DNA from: Ignavibacteria bacterium
Lineage (GTDB): Bacteria > Bacteroidota > Ignavibacteria > Kapaibacteriales > UBA4661
Assembly (NCBI GenBank): GCA_013298775.1
Contig: JAAFIV010000004.1
Location: forward strand, 1-64,000
DNA length: 64,000 nt
Direction of reading: 5' to 3'
A program made the translations under genes and the position numbers. The notes beneath the pieces were generated by a model. The model was not told the DNA's origin and ran no database searches. It worked only from the letters and a program-made list of their open reading frames with translations. Of this stretch, positions 25,001-34,344 are shown piece by piece (within the stretch, counting starts at the first letter, position 1; every line of letters begins with the position of its first letter).

Positions 25001-28000
25001 TTTCTCTACACGTTTTGGTGGCAATGCAGATGCATTCCAAGTTTCAACAAATGGTACTGGTTTTATCCAAGCTAATCCAAACGGCGAGCTTCGCATTTTG
25101 GACGGCTTCAATTCTCGTAACAGCGGCAATTCTTCTGGATATTACGTTAGTATTGCTGGTGCTCAAGCTGTTGCTGGTGGTGCGAACCGTGCATCGGTTT
25201 CAAACTTCATTCCGACACTGTCTTTCTTCCATCCAGGCTTCTTGGCAAGTCCGTTCAATGGTAAGTTGTTCTTTGGTTCGGATATGCCGCAAGATGCGCA
25301 CGCTACCTTGGCTGCACGCTCCTTCACAGGTGGTTTTAGCCGCTTCAATATCACAACTGGTACGCTTCGTATTGGTACAACAGGCTTCTTGGGCTTGATT
25401 TCTCCATTGATTGTAAGCTCTGGTACAGCACAAATTCTTGCTGCTGCTGCTGGTCCTTCCATGTTCGATGGTTATCCACGTGTTATTCTTGAGCAAACTG
25501 GTGCAAATAGCTTTGTTGGTACAACAACAGGCAGCTTTATTCAGTCTTCGACTGGTAACTTTGGTGGTCTTGCTCCGACATTCAACATGGCGCGTAATCA
25601 TGGCAATGCTATCGGTGGTTCTATTTCATTGGGCGTAGGCTTCAATGGTGGTATCATTCCCGCTTCTGTGTTTGCTAATCCATTTGCTGGTCGCTTGAAT
25701 ATGCCGAATGCTGCTGGCACATTAAACTTGGTTGGTACGTTGAACATGAACTCTTCTTACAACCCCTTAGCGATGATGGACTTCGGTGTCCTCAACTTGG
25801 GTAATGTAAATCACGTTCTCAACGTACAAGACGGTTCTACGCTGTCGCTCGGTACAACTGGTACAATCGTTGGTAATATTATTACTAATTACTCATGGGG
25901 TTCTGGCGTTCCGAACGGTAGCATTGCTGCATATACGGTAGCAGAACTTGCAACCTTCCAAGCATTGCAAGGTGCTGGTAGAATCCAAGGTGGTGGCAAC
26001 AACGCTCGCGTTATCATTCCTGGTAACATGAACGATGGTTATATCACGGGTGCAAACTTCGCTGTTCCATTTAATGGTCGTATGGTTATTTCAACAGGTA
26101 ACTCCCTTCCTGGTGCAGATGCTAATGCAGGATACTCGCGTATGTTCCTCGTTGGTAACTTAACCTTTGGTGCAGTTGGTTCAAACAATGGTGTTTTGGA
26201 AATTCAAGCTCCAACCTACGTTGCAACGAACTTGACAAACCAAATAGCTCCAGAACTTGTTCTTGCTGCTCCGAATAACGCTGGCTTGCAAGGCGGTGCT
26301 TCTGTTACCTTCAACAACATTTCTCCAGTATCGGTTGTATTGCCAGGTAATGGTGTTCTTGTTGCGACAACGAACATTGGTCGCGTTATTATTGGTCCAA
26401 ATGCTCTTGGAAACATTCTTCCAGCAGCACAATTGCGTCAGCCGTTTGTTGGTCAGTTGATTGTAACGAGCGGTTCTACTGCTCCGTACGCTCTCAATGT
26501 TGATTTGCGTTTGGCACAAGACCGTGCTACAACGCCAGTAAATGCATACGGTGAGCCTGGTGTTCAAAACGGTTACCTCCGTACCTTTGCTGATATTAAC
26601 ATTGCAAGCCTTGTAACCTTGGGTATTCAAAATACCGCCATCGGTGCTATTACTGGTACTGGTGTATTGCAAGGTGCGAGCGCAAGTTCTACCGTACGCT
26701 TCTTGAGCTTCTTCGGTATGAGTGCAAACAACGGTAAAATTGGTAAAATGGCTGGTCCAGTATTGAACAATGGTGCTGCTGTTGCAGGTTCTATGTCTGC
26801 GACTCTGAACGCTGCTACCGTTGAAACAGGCGGTTTTGCTGAACCATTCAATGGTACTATCCAAACAGACATGGCGCAAAATAATGGTATGCCTGGTGGC
26901 GACCCTGTTGCTGCTCCAGTAGCTGCTAATCCTACCGAACCAAAACGTAACGTGTACCACCTCTACGGTCGCGTTGTCTTGGGTGCTCCAGGTAGCTCGA
27001 ACGGTGTCTTGAATGCTTCTGGTGCAACAATCTATGTTGCTGGTGCTGACCTTGCTGGTCCGACCGTTGCTCAAAACGCGCTTATCCGCTCAACAGTGGG
27101 TAACTTGGTTATTAACAACATCTCGGCTCTTGCTACGGCATTCCCAGGTGCAGGTCGTGTTACGCCAAAAGGCTTGACAAACGGTGCTGCTGTGGCTTTG
27201 AACGGTAACCCCGCTCCATTGTCGCCAAGCAACGACATCGCAACTGCTGGCTTGAACGGTAGCATCGTCTTTGGTCCGAGCGCGCTTGGCGGAAACTTCC
27301 CGTCTGACCGCTTTACAGCATTACCAGCTATCGGTACTGCTATTGCGAACGACCAACGGAACGAAGCTCCATGGAATGCGGAAGTTCGTGGTACCATCAT
27401 GACCTCTACAGGTACCATGACAGCTACCTCTTCTACGCTTGTAAACTTGACGTTTGCAAACGGTGGTTCATTGCTTGTTGGTGGTCCTGACCTCCGCTAT
27501 GCAACATCATCCTTGCCGACAACTCCGGTTTCTACCTTGGCTACCTTGGTGGTTCCGAACAACACGGTGTACACTATCAACACCACACACCGCTTGGCAT
27601 TTGGTGGCAATGGTGCGCTCCTCTTGGGTACAACCAACGCTACTCTTGCCTTTGGTCCATTAGTTGCTGGTATAGCTCCAAATGAAGGTGTCCTCTATGG
27701 TGAAAACCTTGGCGTACACAACAATGGTTCGTTCGACTTTAATTTTGCTGGCTCCCTTGACCTTCGCGGTACACTGCGCCAAGGTGCAGGTGGTCGCGAT
27801 GAAGGTCGTATTCGAGGTATTACTGCTGGTGGTAACATTGTTATCGGTACAAGTGCTACGCTTGACCTTCGCATGCAAACATTGCGCGTTGGTGGTAATA
27901 CTCCGACCCTATTCGGCTTTATCCGCGCTATTGGTACAACAGCTACTTCGTCAGTTCTTATTTTTGGTCCTGACTATGGTCGCTTCCTGAATGGTAACGT

Positions 28001-31000
28001 TGCTCCAGCAGGTACCATTCTGATTAACGGTAATAATGCAGACCCTGTCGGTAACATTGATACCCGTCAAGGTCGTATCAACCAAGACTTGCCGCTTTTG
28101 AACACCTCTGTTCCAAGCGTTGCTGCTAGCACGATGGGTATCGGTTTCGGTGGTACGATTATCACCTCTACTGGCTCTATCGCCGTAACAAACGGTAACC
28201 TTTCGATTTCTGGTGCACTCGAAATGGGTGGTATCTTGAATCTTGAAGGTGTAGCTGGCGGTCAGCGTACATATGCTTTCAACAACTGGGGTGCAAACTC
28301 CTTCCGCCGTACTGATGGTTCTGACGGACAGCTTCGCGCAAACCCTGATGGTTTGGGCACTGCTGTAAACAACGGCGCACGTGTGGTTCTTGGTCCTACC
28401 ACGAACTTGAACACTGCAACTGTTCCGCTTTCTAACAGCCCTGCAGTATTGACCCAATACAGCTTCAACGGTGGTGTGCTTCCAGCAAACCTCTTGGGTC
28501 GCTCGAATGGTAACACTGGTGCTCCTGTCAACGGCTTGCCGATTGACGGTATTGGTACAAACCTCTTTGGTGCTACACGTGGTACAGCGCAGTTGGACAT
28601 CAACGGCTCGAACTTGACCCTTTCTGGCGGTAACTTGTATATGTTCGGCGATTTGAACTTCACCGCTCTGGGTGGTGATCTTCGCATTCCAGCAGCTACA
28701 CAGCTTACCATCAATGGTGGTTTTGCTCAAGCAGCTGGTCAAAATCGTGGTGTTATCACTGCAGCAAACAATACAGCAACCTTGGCATTTGCCGCGGCTG
28801 CTCGCTTGAATGGTGCTGGCGGTACATTCGACCAAACCCAAGGGGTGGTAGGTCCGCTTCAAGCAGGTAATACTCTTGATGCAAACTCACCGCAAATCGG
28901 TGGTCGTGATGGTCTTGGCTTTACTGGTACGCTTCGTCAGTTGTCGTCAAACTTCGACGAATCAGCACTTCCAGCGTATGCAGGTTCTCCAGTGAACGTA
29001 AGCCGTTCTAACCTTGGTATCTCTGGTATCACGGTAACAATCGCTTCTGCTGGTATTATCGACATGCAGAGCACACGCTCTACCATCGTCTTCCGTGCAG
29101 CAGGTTCACGTTTGAACTTGAACAATACTGGTGTTAATAGCTATTTGCCTTCATTTGCAGCAGCTATCGCGAATGGTACATTGCGTGAAGCAACAACCTC
29201 TATCATTAGCTTGCAAGCTCCAACAGGTGCTGTAGCTACACAAGCCTTTACAAGCGGTACAGTATCGTTTGGTGCTGGTTTCAATGGTGGCGTAGTTCCT
29301 GGTAACATCTTGTCTGCATATCGCTTACAAGCAGGTTCAGCATTCATCATGAACAGTAACTTGAACTTGGGTTCAGACATGTTCGTTTCAACAAACGGTA
29401 CATGGAACTTCAACTCAGGTACAAACAAACTCACCCTCGGTGCAAGCAACATGACGGTTCACAGCCCGGTTCAAAATGCGAACCAAGACCGTTATTTTGT
29501 AACTGATGGTGTAGGTGTTGTAGGCTTGAATGGTATCGGTAACGTTACCTTCCCAGTTGGTCCGACATCGGCATTGTACACACCGATTAACATCGTGAAC
29601 AATGCACAAGCATCGCTCTTCAGCGTTGGTGCGCGTCCGCGTACAGTAACGGTTCCGCCAGCAAACACCGGTAGCAATGCAGTGCTTGCTTCTGTGAATG
29701 CACAGTGGAACGTAACACAAAACAACAACGTTGCACAAGGTGTTGCTGTTCTTGTAAGCCCACAATGGCCGTCTTCGCTTGAAGGTGCTGGCTTCAACCG
29801 CCAAATCGCAAGCGTCAATCGCTATTCTGGTGCAACAATTGCACAAACTTCGACACCAGCTCCGGGAACACCGGTATCAGGCTTGACGAACTACTTTACT
29901 TCTACGTTGGTAGTTTCTCAAGCTGCAAATCCAGGCTTGTTGGTTAGCTCTCCGATTATCGTAACATCGCAGCCGCAACCAGCTATCAGCAGCTTCTCAC
30001 CAGCATCTGGCTTCACTGGTTCAGTGATTACCATCGTTGGTCAGCGTTTCACAGGTGTTACAGCTGTCACAGGGGTAACATTTGGTGGCACACCAGCTGC
30101 GAGCTTCACCGTTTCAACAGGTGGTGATACCATCCGCGCAGTGGTTGGCTCTGGTGCAACAGGTAATGTTGTGGTAACACAAGCAGGCGGTACAGCTTCA
30201 TTGGGTACATTTACCTACTTGGGTATGCCTCCAACGACACCAGTTATCACGAGTGCTCTTCCGCAACCTATCCCAGCTGGTTTGGGTGATGCGGTAGTGA
30301 CTATCCGTGGTACAGGTTTTGGTCGCCTTGCTGTTCGTGTAAACGCTACTGGTTCTGGTTTGACTGGTTCTCTTATTCCGACGAGCAACTCTGACAGTGT
30401 TATTGTTGTCAACATTCCGGGTCAATTCTCCCGCAATATTGGTTCAATCACTTTGCAAGTTGTAAGCTCAGATAGAAACCCTGTTTCTACCACTGTCCCA
30501 GTAGCTGCAGCTCCGACAACTACCCTCACCGGTATTTCTCCAGCAGCAAGCACAAGCGGTAATTTGGCAGCACACACCTTAGAATTGACTGGTACCGCAT
30601 TCGGTCCGCAATCAATCTTTAGCTTGAACGGTGTACCGCTCAACGTTGTTGGCTTTACCAACAATCCAAACGGCACATCAACAGCTCGCGTATTGGTTCC
30701 GGCTGGTGTAACAAGTGGCGACATCGTTGTTACCAACTTGAACAACACAACAGGTCGTATCCCGTATGCAGTGAACGGCTTGCCGCGTCCGGTGATTACA
30801 AGTGTTAATCCGCTTGCAATCCTTCCGGGTAGCCCGACAACACGTCTCACCGTTACAGGTCAGAACTTCATCCCTGGCGCAGTTGTTACCTTCAATGGTC
30901 AACCGCTCACCACGGCATCCGTAAGTGCTACCTCGATTGCATTCGACGTTCCGGCGAATCTCTTAGCGCAACCTGACTTGGCTACTATCCGCATTGTCAA

Positions 31001-31889
31001 TCCGGATAATCAAGTTATCGGCTATCGCTTCCCGATTTCGACGACCGTACCTCCAGGCGGTTCTAACCCTCTTGCTCCGCAAGTTCCAGTTGATTCACTT
31101 GGTCGTCCGCTTTCTGGTTCAATCACACCAGCAACAACGACTGCTACTGTCCCAGCAACAGCATTCCAGCTTACCATCAATGGCTCTAACTTTAGCACTG
31201 GCACAACCGTTTCTTTGGGTGGCATTCCGCTTACAATCGTAAGTGTAACAGGCACACGCATCGTAGCGAATGTTCCCGCTTCAGCGAACGTTGCTGGTAT
31301 GGCTCAGCTTCAGCTTGCTAATGGTACAGCAACCACAAACTTGCCGTACACCATTACAGGTACAGTGAATCCTCCATCTGGTGTTCCAACAGTAAGTGGT
31401 ATCGCACAAAACCGCAATACAGTTGTTATCAATGGTTCTAACTTTGCTCCTGGCGCGACAGTAACATTCGGTCCGAATAATACTCCGCTCACAGTAGTTC
31501 CAGGTACAGATCGCTTGGTAGCAACCTTGCCTTCTCCGACACCAGATGGTAACTACACCGTTACAGTAACCAACCCAGGTGCTAATGGTGGTTCGGTAAC
31601 TCGTCAAGTAGCAATCACCTCAGTTTCAACTGAGCGTCTTGCTGCAACACGTGTATATCCGAACCCAACCGTTGATGTTGTGAATGTTGAAGTAAATCTC
31701 GACCGTGCTTCTACGGTTGTTATCAACGTCACCAACACCCTTGGTCAGGTAGTAATGACAGTACGTACCAACGCTTCGGCTGGCTTCTTCGCGAAGTCAA
31801 TCAACGTTGCGAACTTGCCGTCAGGTGCTTACACCATCGAAGTAACAGACGGTACACGTCGTTCTATCGAGAAAATCATTAAGAACTAA
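22014..31889 (+). CDS. Giant secreted repeat protein with IPT/TIG domains and T9SS sorting domain
   Basis: 3291 residues. The signal peptide is MKRFSSILLAALVATLMLVSNVRA, followed by QQYTG. Residues ~30-2600 are a long Gly/Asn/Thr/Val-rich beta-solenoid-like region. About 15-18 units, spaced 90-145 residues, carry the motif (F/A)NGGxxPxxxxxxPFxGxL, for example FNGGIIPASVFANPFAGRL and MNGTIFPAARFASPFQG. From ~2650 to 3200 about six IPT/TIG-like immunoglobulin folds follow (ISSFSPASGFTGSVITIVGQ, VITSVNPLAILPGSPTTRLT). The last ~80 residues (RVYPNPTVDVVNVEV...GAYTIEVTDGTRRSIEKIIKN) are a type A T9SS C-terminal domain. The protein should cross the outer membrane through T9SS and end on the cell surface. 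Its codons are biased to GGT, GCT, AAC and TTG, unlike its neighbours, which suggests strong expression. An adhesin or surface-layer role is inference. Confidence 0.92.
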   Translation: MKRFSSILLAALVATLMLVSNVRAQQYTGTPTPSDWQNALLTWNTPTFPGQLNDNTIAIVNSPPPVVAAATLTNCGGVPNRVRALQINSVTAVTLQGTGTLVIGALNINSNVALTIGPGLNVVIDSIIDGAAGSTISVLAGGTLTLRKGANAPAQQVLLGGTTLAVGTINSSVVIENGFNGGNFPTNIFYAVPPALAATMTYTGNITVNGNTNLGENITTLGGGGILTVNSGVLQVTPGATLELRQTAANSLQGTGTLNAAVGGNIILGNSTAGAAFNAAIVPAQRLSNPYTGTLTLSATQSYTVNSDLTFSPPNPVTAQQSVLNMTNAAGNFIVPAGVTVRFNNTINNAIQGAGQVLINAGGTVVLGEGFNAGVVPAARFSTINGTLRTVGPLSLNVTGNPNPFAATGQFEIGGDLTLAGGGQLEFSQTSPNSVRAINNARIISPGFNTGVQFNANSNNGVLPGCLFGNPYSGYITIRSSMVLSCDLSMATDAGPINFDATTVGAAANIILTVNPNVTLALRQQVGGRMTAALAGAPVESPLLCYIQGANNTSRVVLGLGANGGTVPGANPLVAPPAAPVVPFLPLSGVTTFNGRLVLEGSLTLAANLAMGTGSVLDLASGNLTVQATRTLRLLNSGSNSLIGTGFLQAIAPTANSYRHNGNGNVAFGSTIEIGTSMNGTIFPAARFASPFQGNIDFSTAGSITVQGDFVHAVPGGQGYFVVGDVQNGVSTANITIAANSSVRLNAITPSSLFGSAIYNPPVPAFPGGSFQGIDQTSRLVLGVGHAGGINALAFTTTGTWLANPFNGTLAFASSGIIFTSATIGLPGGLELGGNVSVISGGASIGYGGGNSTLTATIGAGGGRGMFQHPHDPVAGPTYYSPITITLNNQAPGSISGLGTFLTATGNTLVFGSGANGGIIPGNRLASPHFGTIATVSAMTLQGNLTIGDLRDGFRGRTAGAATVDEFHSSGYLKLGDLLTIDNNAVLTVSNATAQPFSTRFGGNADAFQVSTNGTGFIQANPNGELRILDGFNSRNSGNSSGYYVSIAGAQAVAGGANRASVSNFIPTLSFFHPGFLASPFNGKLFFGSDMPQDAHATLAARSFTGGFSRFNITTGTLRIGTTGFLGLISPLIVSSGTAQILAAAAGPSMFDGYPRVILEQTGANSFVGTTTGSFIQSSTGNFGGLAPTFNMARNHGNAIGGSISLGVGFNGGIIPASVFANPFAGRLNMPNAAGTLNLVGTLNMNSSYNPLAMMDFGVLNLGNVNHVLNVQDGSTLSLGTTGTIVGNIITNYSWGSGVPNGSIAAYTVAELATFQALQGAGRIQGGGNNARVIIPGNMNDGYITGANFAVPFNGRMVISTGNSLPGADANAGYSRMFLVGNLTFGAVGSNNGVLEIQAPTYVATNLTNQIAPELVLAAPNNAGLQGGASVTFNNISPVSVVLPGNGVLVATTNIGRVIIGPNALGNILPAAQLRQPFVGQLIVTSGSTAPYALNVDLRLAQDRATTPVNAYGEPGVQNGYLRTFADINIASLVTLGIQNTAIGAITGTGVLQGASASSTVRFLSFFGMSANNGKIGKMAGPVLNNGAAVAGSMSATLNAATVETGGFAEPFNGTIQTDMAQNNGMPGGDPVAAPVAANPTEPKRNVYHLYGRVVLGAPGSSNGVLNASGATIYVAGADLAGPTVAQNALIRSTVGNLVINNISALATAFPGAGRVTPKGLTNGAAVALNGNPAPLSPSNDIATAGLNGSIVFGPSALGGNFPSDRFTALPAIGTAIANDQRNEAPWNAEVRGTIMTSTGTMTATSSTLVNLTFANGGSLLVGGPDLRYATSSLPTTPVSTLATLVVPNNTVYTINTTHRLAFGGNGALLLGTTNATLAFGPLVAGIAPNEGVLYGENLGVHNNGSFDFNFAGSLDLRGTLRQGAGGRDEGRIRGITAGGNIVIGTSATLDLRMQTLRVGGNTPTLFGFIRAIGTTATSSVLIFGPDYGRFLNGNVAPAGTILINGNNADPVGNIDTRQGRINQDLPLLNTSVPSVAASTMGIGFGGTIITSTGSIAVTNGNLSISGALEMGGILNLEGVAGGQRTYAFNNWGANSFRRTDGSDGQLRANPDGLGTAVNNGARVVLGPTTNLNTATVPLSNSPAVLTQYSFNGGVLPANLLGRSNGNTGAPVNGLPIDGIGTNLFGATRGTAQLDINGSNLTLSGGNLYMFGDLNFTALGGDLRIPAATQLTINGGFAQAAGQNRGVITAANNTATLAFAAAARLNGAGGTFDQTQGVVGPLQAGNTLDANSPQIGGRDGLGFTGTLRQLSSNFDESALPAYAGSPVNVSRSNLGISGITVTIASAGIIDMQSTRSTIVFRAAGSRLNLNNTGVNSYLPSFAAAIANGTLREATTSIISLQAPTGAVATQAFTSGTVSFGAGFNGGVVPGNILSAYRLQAGSAFIMNSNLNLGSDMFVSTNGTWNFNSGTNKLTLGASNMTVHSPVQNANQDRYFVTDGVGVVGLNGIGNVTFPVGPTSALYTPINIVNNAQASLFSVGARPRTVTVPPANTGSNAVLASVNAQWNVTQNNNVAQGVAVLVSPQWPSSLEGAGFNRQIASVNRYSGATIAQTSTPAPGTPVSGLTNYFTSTLVVSQAANPGLLVSSPIIVTSQPQPAISSFSPASGFTGSVITIVGQRFTGVTAVTGVTFGGTPAASFTVSTGGDTIRAVVGSGATGNVVVTQAGGTASLGTFTYLGMPPTTPVITSALPQPIPAGLGDAVVTIRGTGFGRLAVRVNATGSGLTGSLIPTSNSDSVIVVNIPGQFSRNIGSITLQVVSSDRNPVSTTVPVAAAPTTTLTGISPAASTSGNLAAHTLELTGTAFGPQSIFSLNGVPLNVVGFTNNPNGTSTARVLVPAGVTSGDIVVTNLNNTTGRIPYAVNGLPRPVITSVNPLAILPGSPTTRLTVTGQNFIPGAVVTFNGQPLTTASVSATSIAFDVPANLLAQPDLATIRIVNPDNQVIGYRFPISTTVPPGGSNPLAPQVPVDSLGRPLSGSITPATTTATVPATAFQLTINGSNFSTGTTVSLGGIPLTIVSVTGTRIVANVPASANVAGMAQLQLANGTATTNLPYTITGTVNPPSGVPTVSGIAQNRNTVVINGSNFAPGATVTFGPNNTPLTVVPGTDRLVATLPSPTPDGNYTVTVTNPGANGGSVTRQVAITSVSTERLAATRVYPNPTVDVVNVEVNLDRASTVVINVTNTLGQVVMTVRTNASAGFFAKSINVANLPSGAYTIEVTDGTRRSIEKIIKN

Positions 31890-31950
31890 TGATTGAGAAC
31901 TAGTGAATAAGCGTGCTGCAAAGCACACTTGAGCATTAGATGGTATTTCA

Positions 31951-31986
31951 AAAGCCGAACTCTGGAAGGGGTTCGGCTTTTTTTTG
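31951..31986 (+). terminator. Rho-independent terminator after the giant gene
   Basis: AAAGCCGAAC and GTTCGGCTTT form a perfect 10-bp stem with a 10-nt loop, followed by eight T. Confidence 0.92.
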
Positions 31987-32058
31987 TTATTTTTGTTGGC
32001 GAAGAGGTCATGTAGTGCATTGGTTATTAGTCATTGGTCAATTCGTCAGACGACGACA

Positions 32059-32150
32059 ATCAACCAATGACCAATGTACTAATCAACCAATGACCAATGT
32101 ACTAATTAACCAATGACTAATGCACCAATCAACCAATGACCAAACACGAC
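32059..32150 (+). repeat. Four copies of a 23-nt tandem repeat overlapping a start codon
   Basis: Units of 23 nt starting ATCAACCAATGACCAATG begin at 32059, 32082, 32105 and 32128; the first two are identical and the last two diverge. The ATG of the E1 gene (32136) lies in the fourth copy. An inverted version (CATTGGTTATTAGTCATTGG) lies just upstream at ~32019. Confidence 0.85.
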
Positions 32151-34214
32151 TGGCTCTCCATCGCTCGCACCGTTTTTATTTCGCGGTGCATTGATACTAT
32201 CGAAGAAACCGAACTTGTGCCTGCGGGCAAGGTTTTGTACCAATTCTCCTCCAAAGGACATGAACTCGCGCAAGCACTCATGGCACACGAACTGCGCCAC
32301 ACGCACGACGGCGCGGCAGTCTATTACCGCTCCCGTCCCTTCATGCTCGGCGTGGGGATGAGCATTCGCACCGCCTTCGCCGGACCGCTCGGCAAAGCAA
32401 CAGGGCGAAGCGGCGGGCGTGATATTGGCGTTGTGCATAATCTTTCACCCGAAGGCGCGACTGACCGTGCGGCGGCAGAACGAATAACGGTACTGCCTTC
32501 GAGCGGCGATGTCGGGTCGCAATTCACACCCGCGATGGGCTGGGCGCAAGCGGCAGTGTACAGAAGCGAGGTAATGAAAGAAACCGCGTGGGAAGGCGCG
32601 TGTGGCATTTCTTTTTCGGGGGACGGCGCAGTGGCTACGAATGGCTTTTGGGCGGCTCTGGGGGCTTCTACGACGCTCAATTTGCCAATGATATTTGTGG
32701 TGGAGGATAACGGCTTTGGTATTTCCGTGCCATCGGTCTTGCAAACGCCAAATGGAAACATTGCAGAAAACTTGAAAAACTTTGGAAATCTGCTCGTGCT
32801 GGATGGTACCGGCACCGACCCTGAAGCAACCGCCGCTCTAGCAAAAAAGGCTGTCGCGCACGCACGAGCGCGGAAATCTCCTGTGTTGCTGCGTTTTGTG
32901 GTGCCGCGTTTGGTGGGGCATTCGGGCGCAGATAATCAGGCATACAAAAGCGCGAAACAACGCGCCGACGAAGAACGACGCGACCCCGTGCCGATTCTGC
33001 GTGAATTTTTACTCAAAAAGAAGTTTCTTACGAAAGCAGAATTGGCGAAATTTGAAGAAGAATGCGAGCGCGAAACCCGCACCGCCCTTGCCCTCGCCCT
33101 TGCCGATGCGGAACCTGTGCCAGAAGACGGCATAAAATATGTGTTCTCCACGCCAGAAAAGCCGCAGAGCGTTGGTGGAATGCTGGCAGAGACAGCGAAG
33201 TTGCCCGTATTTCCTCAAAGCGATGGCGCGAATGATGTCCGCTTGAACATGATTGAAGCCGTGAAGCGCGTGCTGGATGAAGAATTAAGCTGGAACCCGC
33301 GTGTATTGGTCTTTGGCGAGGATGTTGGCGTGAAAGGCGGTGTACATGGCGCGACGGTGGATTTGCAGCGTAAGCACGGCGTGGAGCGGGTCTTCGATAC
33401 CTCGCTCTCGGAAGAAGGCATTATTGGGCGTTCTGTGGGAATGGCACTTGCAGGGCTTGTGCCTGTGCCAGAGATACAATTTCGTAAATACGCCGACCCA
33501 GCAATGGAGCAATTAAACGACTGTGGCACGATTCGCTGGCGCACGAATGGCGACTTTGCCGCACCAATGGTCGTGCGCATTCCCGTTGGCGTGGGCAAGC
33601 GCACTGGCGACCCTTGGCACAGCGTAAGCGGGGAAGCGGTCTTTGCGCATTCTATTGGTTGGCGCATTGCCTTTCCGTCGAATGCCCGCGACGCGGCAGG
33701 GCTGATGCGCTCTGCCTTGCGCGGCAATGACCCTACGTATTTCCTCGAACACCGCGCCCTGTTGGACACCGCACAAGGACGCGCTCTGTTTCCTGTCCAG
33801 CAAGATTTTACCATTCCTTTCGGCGTGGCGGCGCGGGTGCGCGAAGGCAAGCGAGCAAGCATTGTTGCGTGGGGCGAGATGCTGCACCGCGCCGTAGAAG
33901 CTGCGGGGCGATGTGGCGGTGATATTGACGTTCTCGACCTCCGCACCATCATTCCTTGGGACAAGGATGCCATCTACGAAAGCGTCCGCAAAACGGGACG
34001 GGTACTGGTGCTGCACGAAGACACGCATACGGCAGGCTTTGGCGGGGAAATTGCCTCATGGATTGCCGAAGAGTGTTTCACGTTCTTGGACGCGCCCGTA
34101 CAACGCCTCTCCACAGCTGATTGTCCAATTGCATATCACCCAAACCTGATGAATGCTGCCGTACCGACGCTCGACGTTATTGCACAACGACTTTCTTTGT
34201 TACTTGCTTTTTAA
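32136..34214 (+). CDS. 2-oxoacid dehydrogenase E1, fused alpha and beta subunits
   Basis: 692 residues. The alpha part (~1-330) has KVLYQFSSKGHELAQALMAHEL, YYRSRPFMLGVGM and the TPP motif SGDGAVATNGFWAALGASTT...VVEDNGFGIS. The beta part (~370-692) has NMIEAVKRVLDEELSWNPRVLVFGEDVGVKGGVHGAT, FDTSLSEEGIIGRSVGMAL and GRVLVLHEDTHTAGFGGEI. Together they form the thiamine-diphosphate E1 of a branched-chain or related 2-oxoacid dehydrogenase complex, decarboxylating the oxoacid and acylating E2. No E2 or E3 gene is adjacent. The start codon is provided by a tandem repeat; in-frame alternatives downstream would truncate the alpha domain. Confidence 0.93.
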   Translation: MTKHDWLSIARTVFISRCIDTIEETELVPAGKVLYQFSSKGHELAQALMAHELRHTHDGAAVYYRSRPFMLGVGMSIRTAFAGPLGKATGRSGGRDIGVVHNLSPEGATDRAAAERITVLPSSGDVGSQFTPAMGWAQAAVYRSEVMKETAWEGACGISFSGDGAVATNGFWAALGASTTLNLPMIFVVEDNGFGISVPSVLQTPNGNIAENLKNFGNLLVLDGTGTDPEATAALAKKAVAHARARKSPVLLRFVVPRLVGHSGADNQAYKSAKQRADEERRDPVPILREFLLKKKFLTKAELAKFEEECERETRTALALALADAEPVPEDGIKYVFSTPEKPQSVGGMLAETAKLPVFPQSDGANDVRLNMIEAVKRVLDEELSWNPRVLVFGEDVGVKGGVHGATVDLQRKHGVERVFDTSLSEEGIIGRSVGMALAGLVPVPEIQFRKYADPAMEQLNDCGTIRWRTNGDFAAPMVVRIPVGVGKRTGDPWHSVSGEAVFAHSIGWRIAFPSNARDAAGLMRSALRGNDPTYFLEHRALLDTAQGRALFPVQQDFTIPFGVAARVREGKRASIVAWGEMLHRAVEAAGRCGGDIDVLDLRTIIPWDKDAIYESVRKTGRVLVLHEDTHTAGFGGEIASWIAEECFTFLDAPVQRLSTADCPIAYHPNLMNAAVPTLDVIAQRLSLLLAF

Positions 34215-34266
34215 GATTTTTATGGCATGATGTAATCCCTTACCTGCCTGATAAAATCTCTATCTT

Positions 34267-34294
34267 GTCGAGACAAGGCTCGCCTTGTCTCGAC
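34267..34294. terminator. Strong hairpin between the E1 gene and the glyoxalase-fold gene
   Basis: GTCGAGACAAGG and CCTTGTCTCGAC form a perfect 12-bp stem with a CTCG loop, about 53 bp after the E1 stop. There is no clear T tract, so it may be a repeat rather than a terminator. Confidence 0.5.
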
Positions 34295-34344
34295 GTTCAA
34301 ACAGCCAAATATCTACGTGTTTCCTCATCTCAAACCAACCCGCA

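Noticed and set aside
26181-27074. 297-aa minus-strand ORF, and similar ones at 27951-28862, 28262-28714 and 30422-30850
   Set aside because: All are shadows of the repetitive giant gene on the plus strand and have Cys/Thr/Arg-rich low-complexity translations.
32059-32150. CRISPR-like repeat
   Set aside because: The 23-nt units are directly abutting without spacers; it is a simple tandem repeat.
33215-33973. 252-aa minus-strand ORF
   Set aside because: Antisense to the beta half of the fused E1 gene; Ser/Arg/Pro-rich with no family match.
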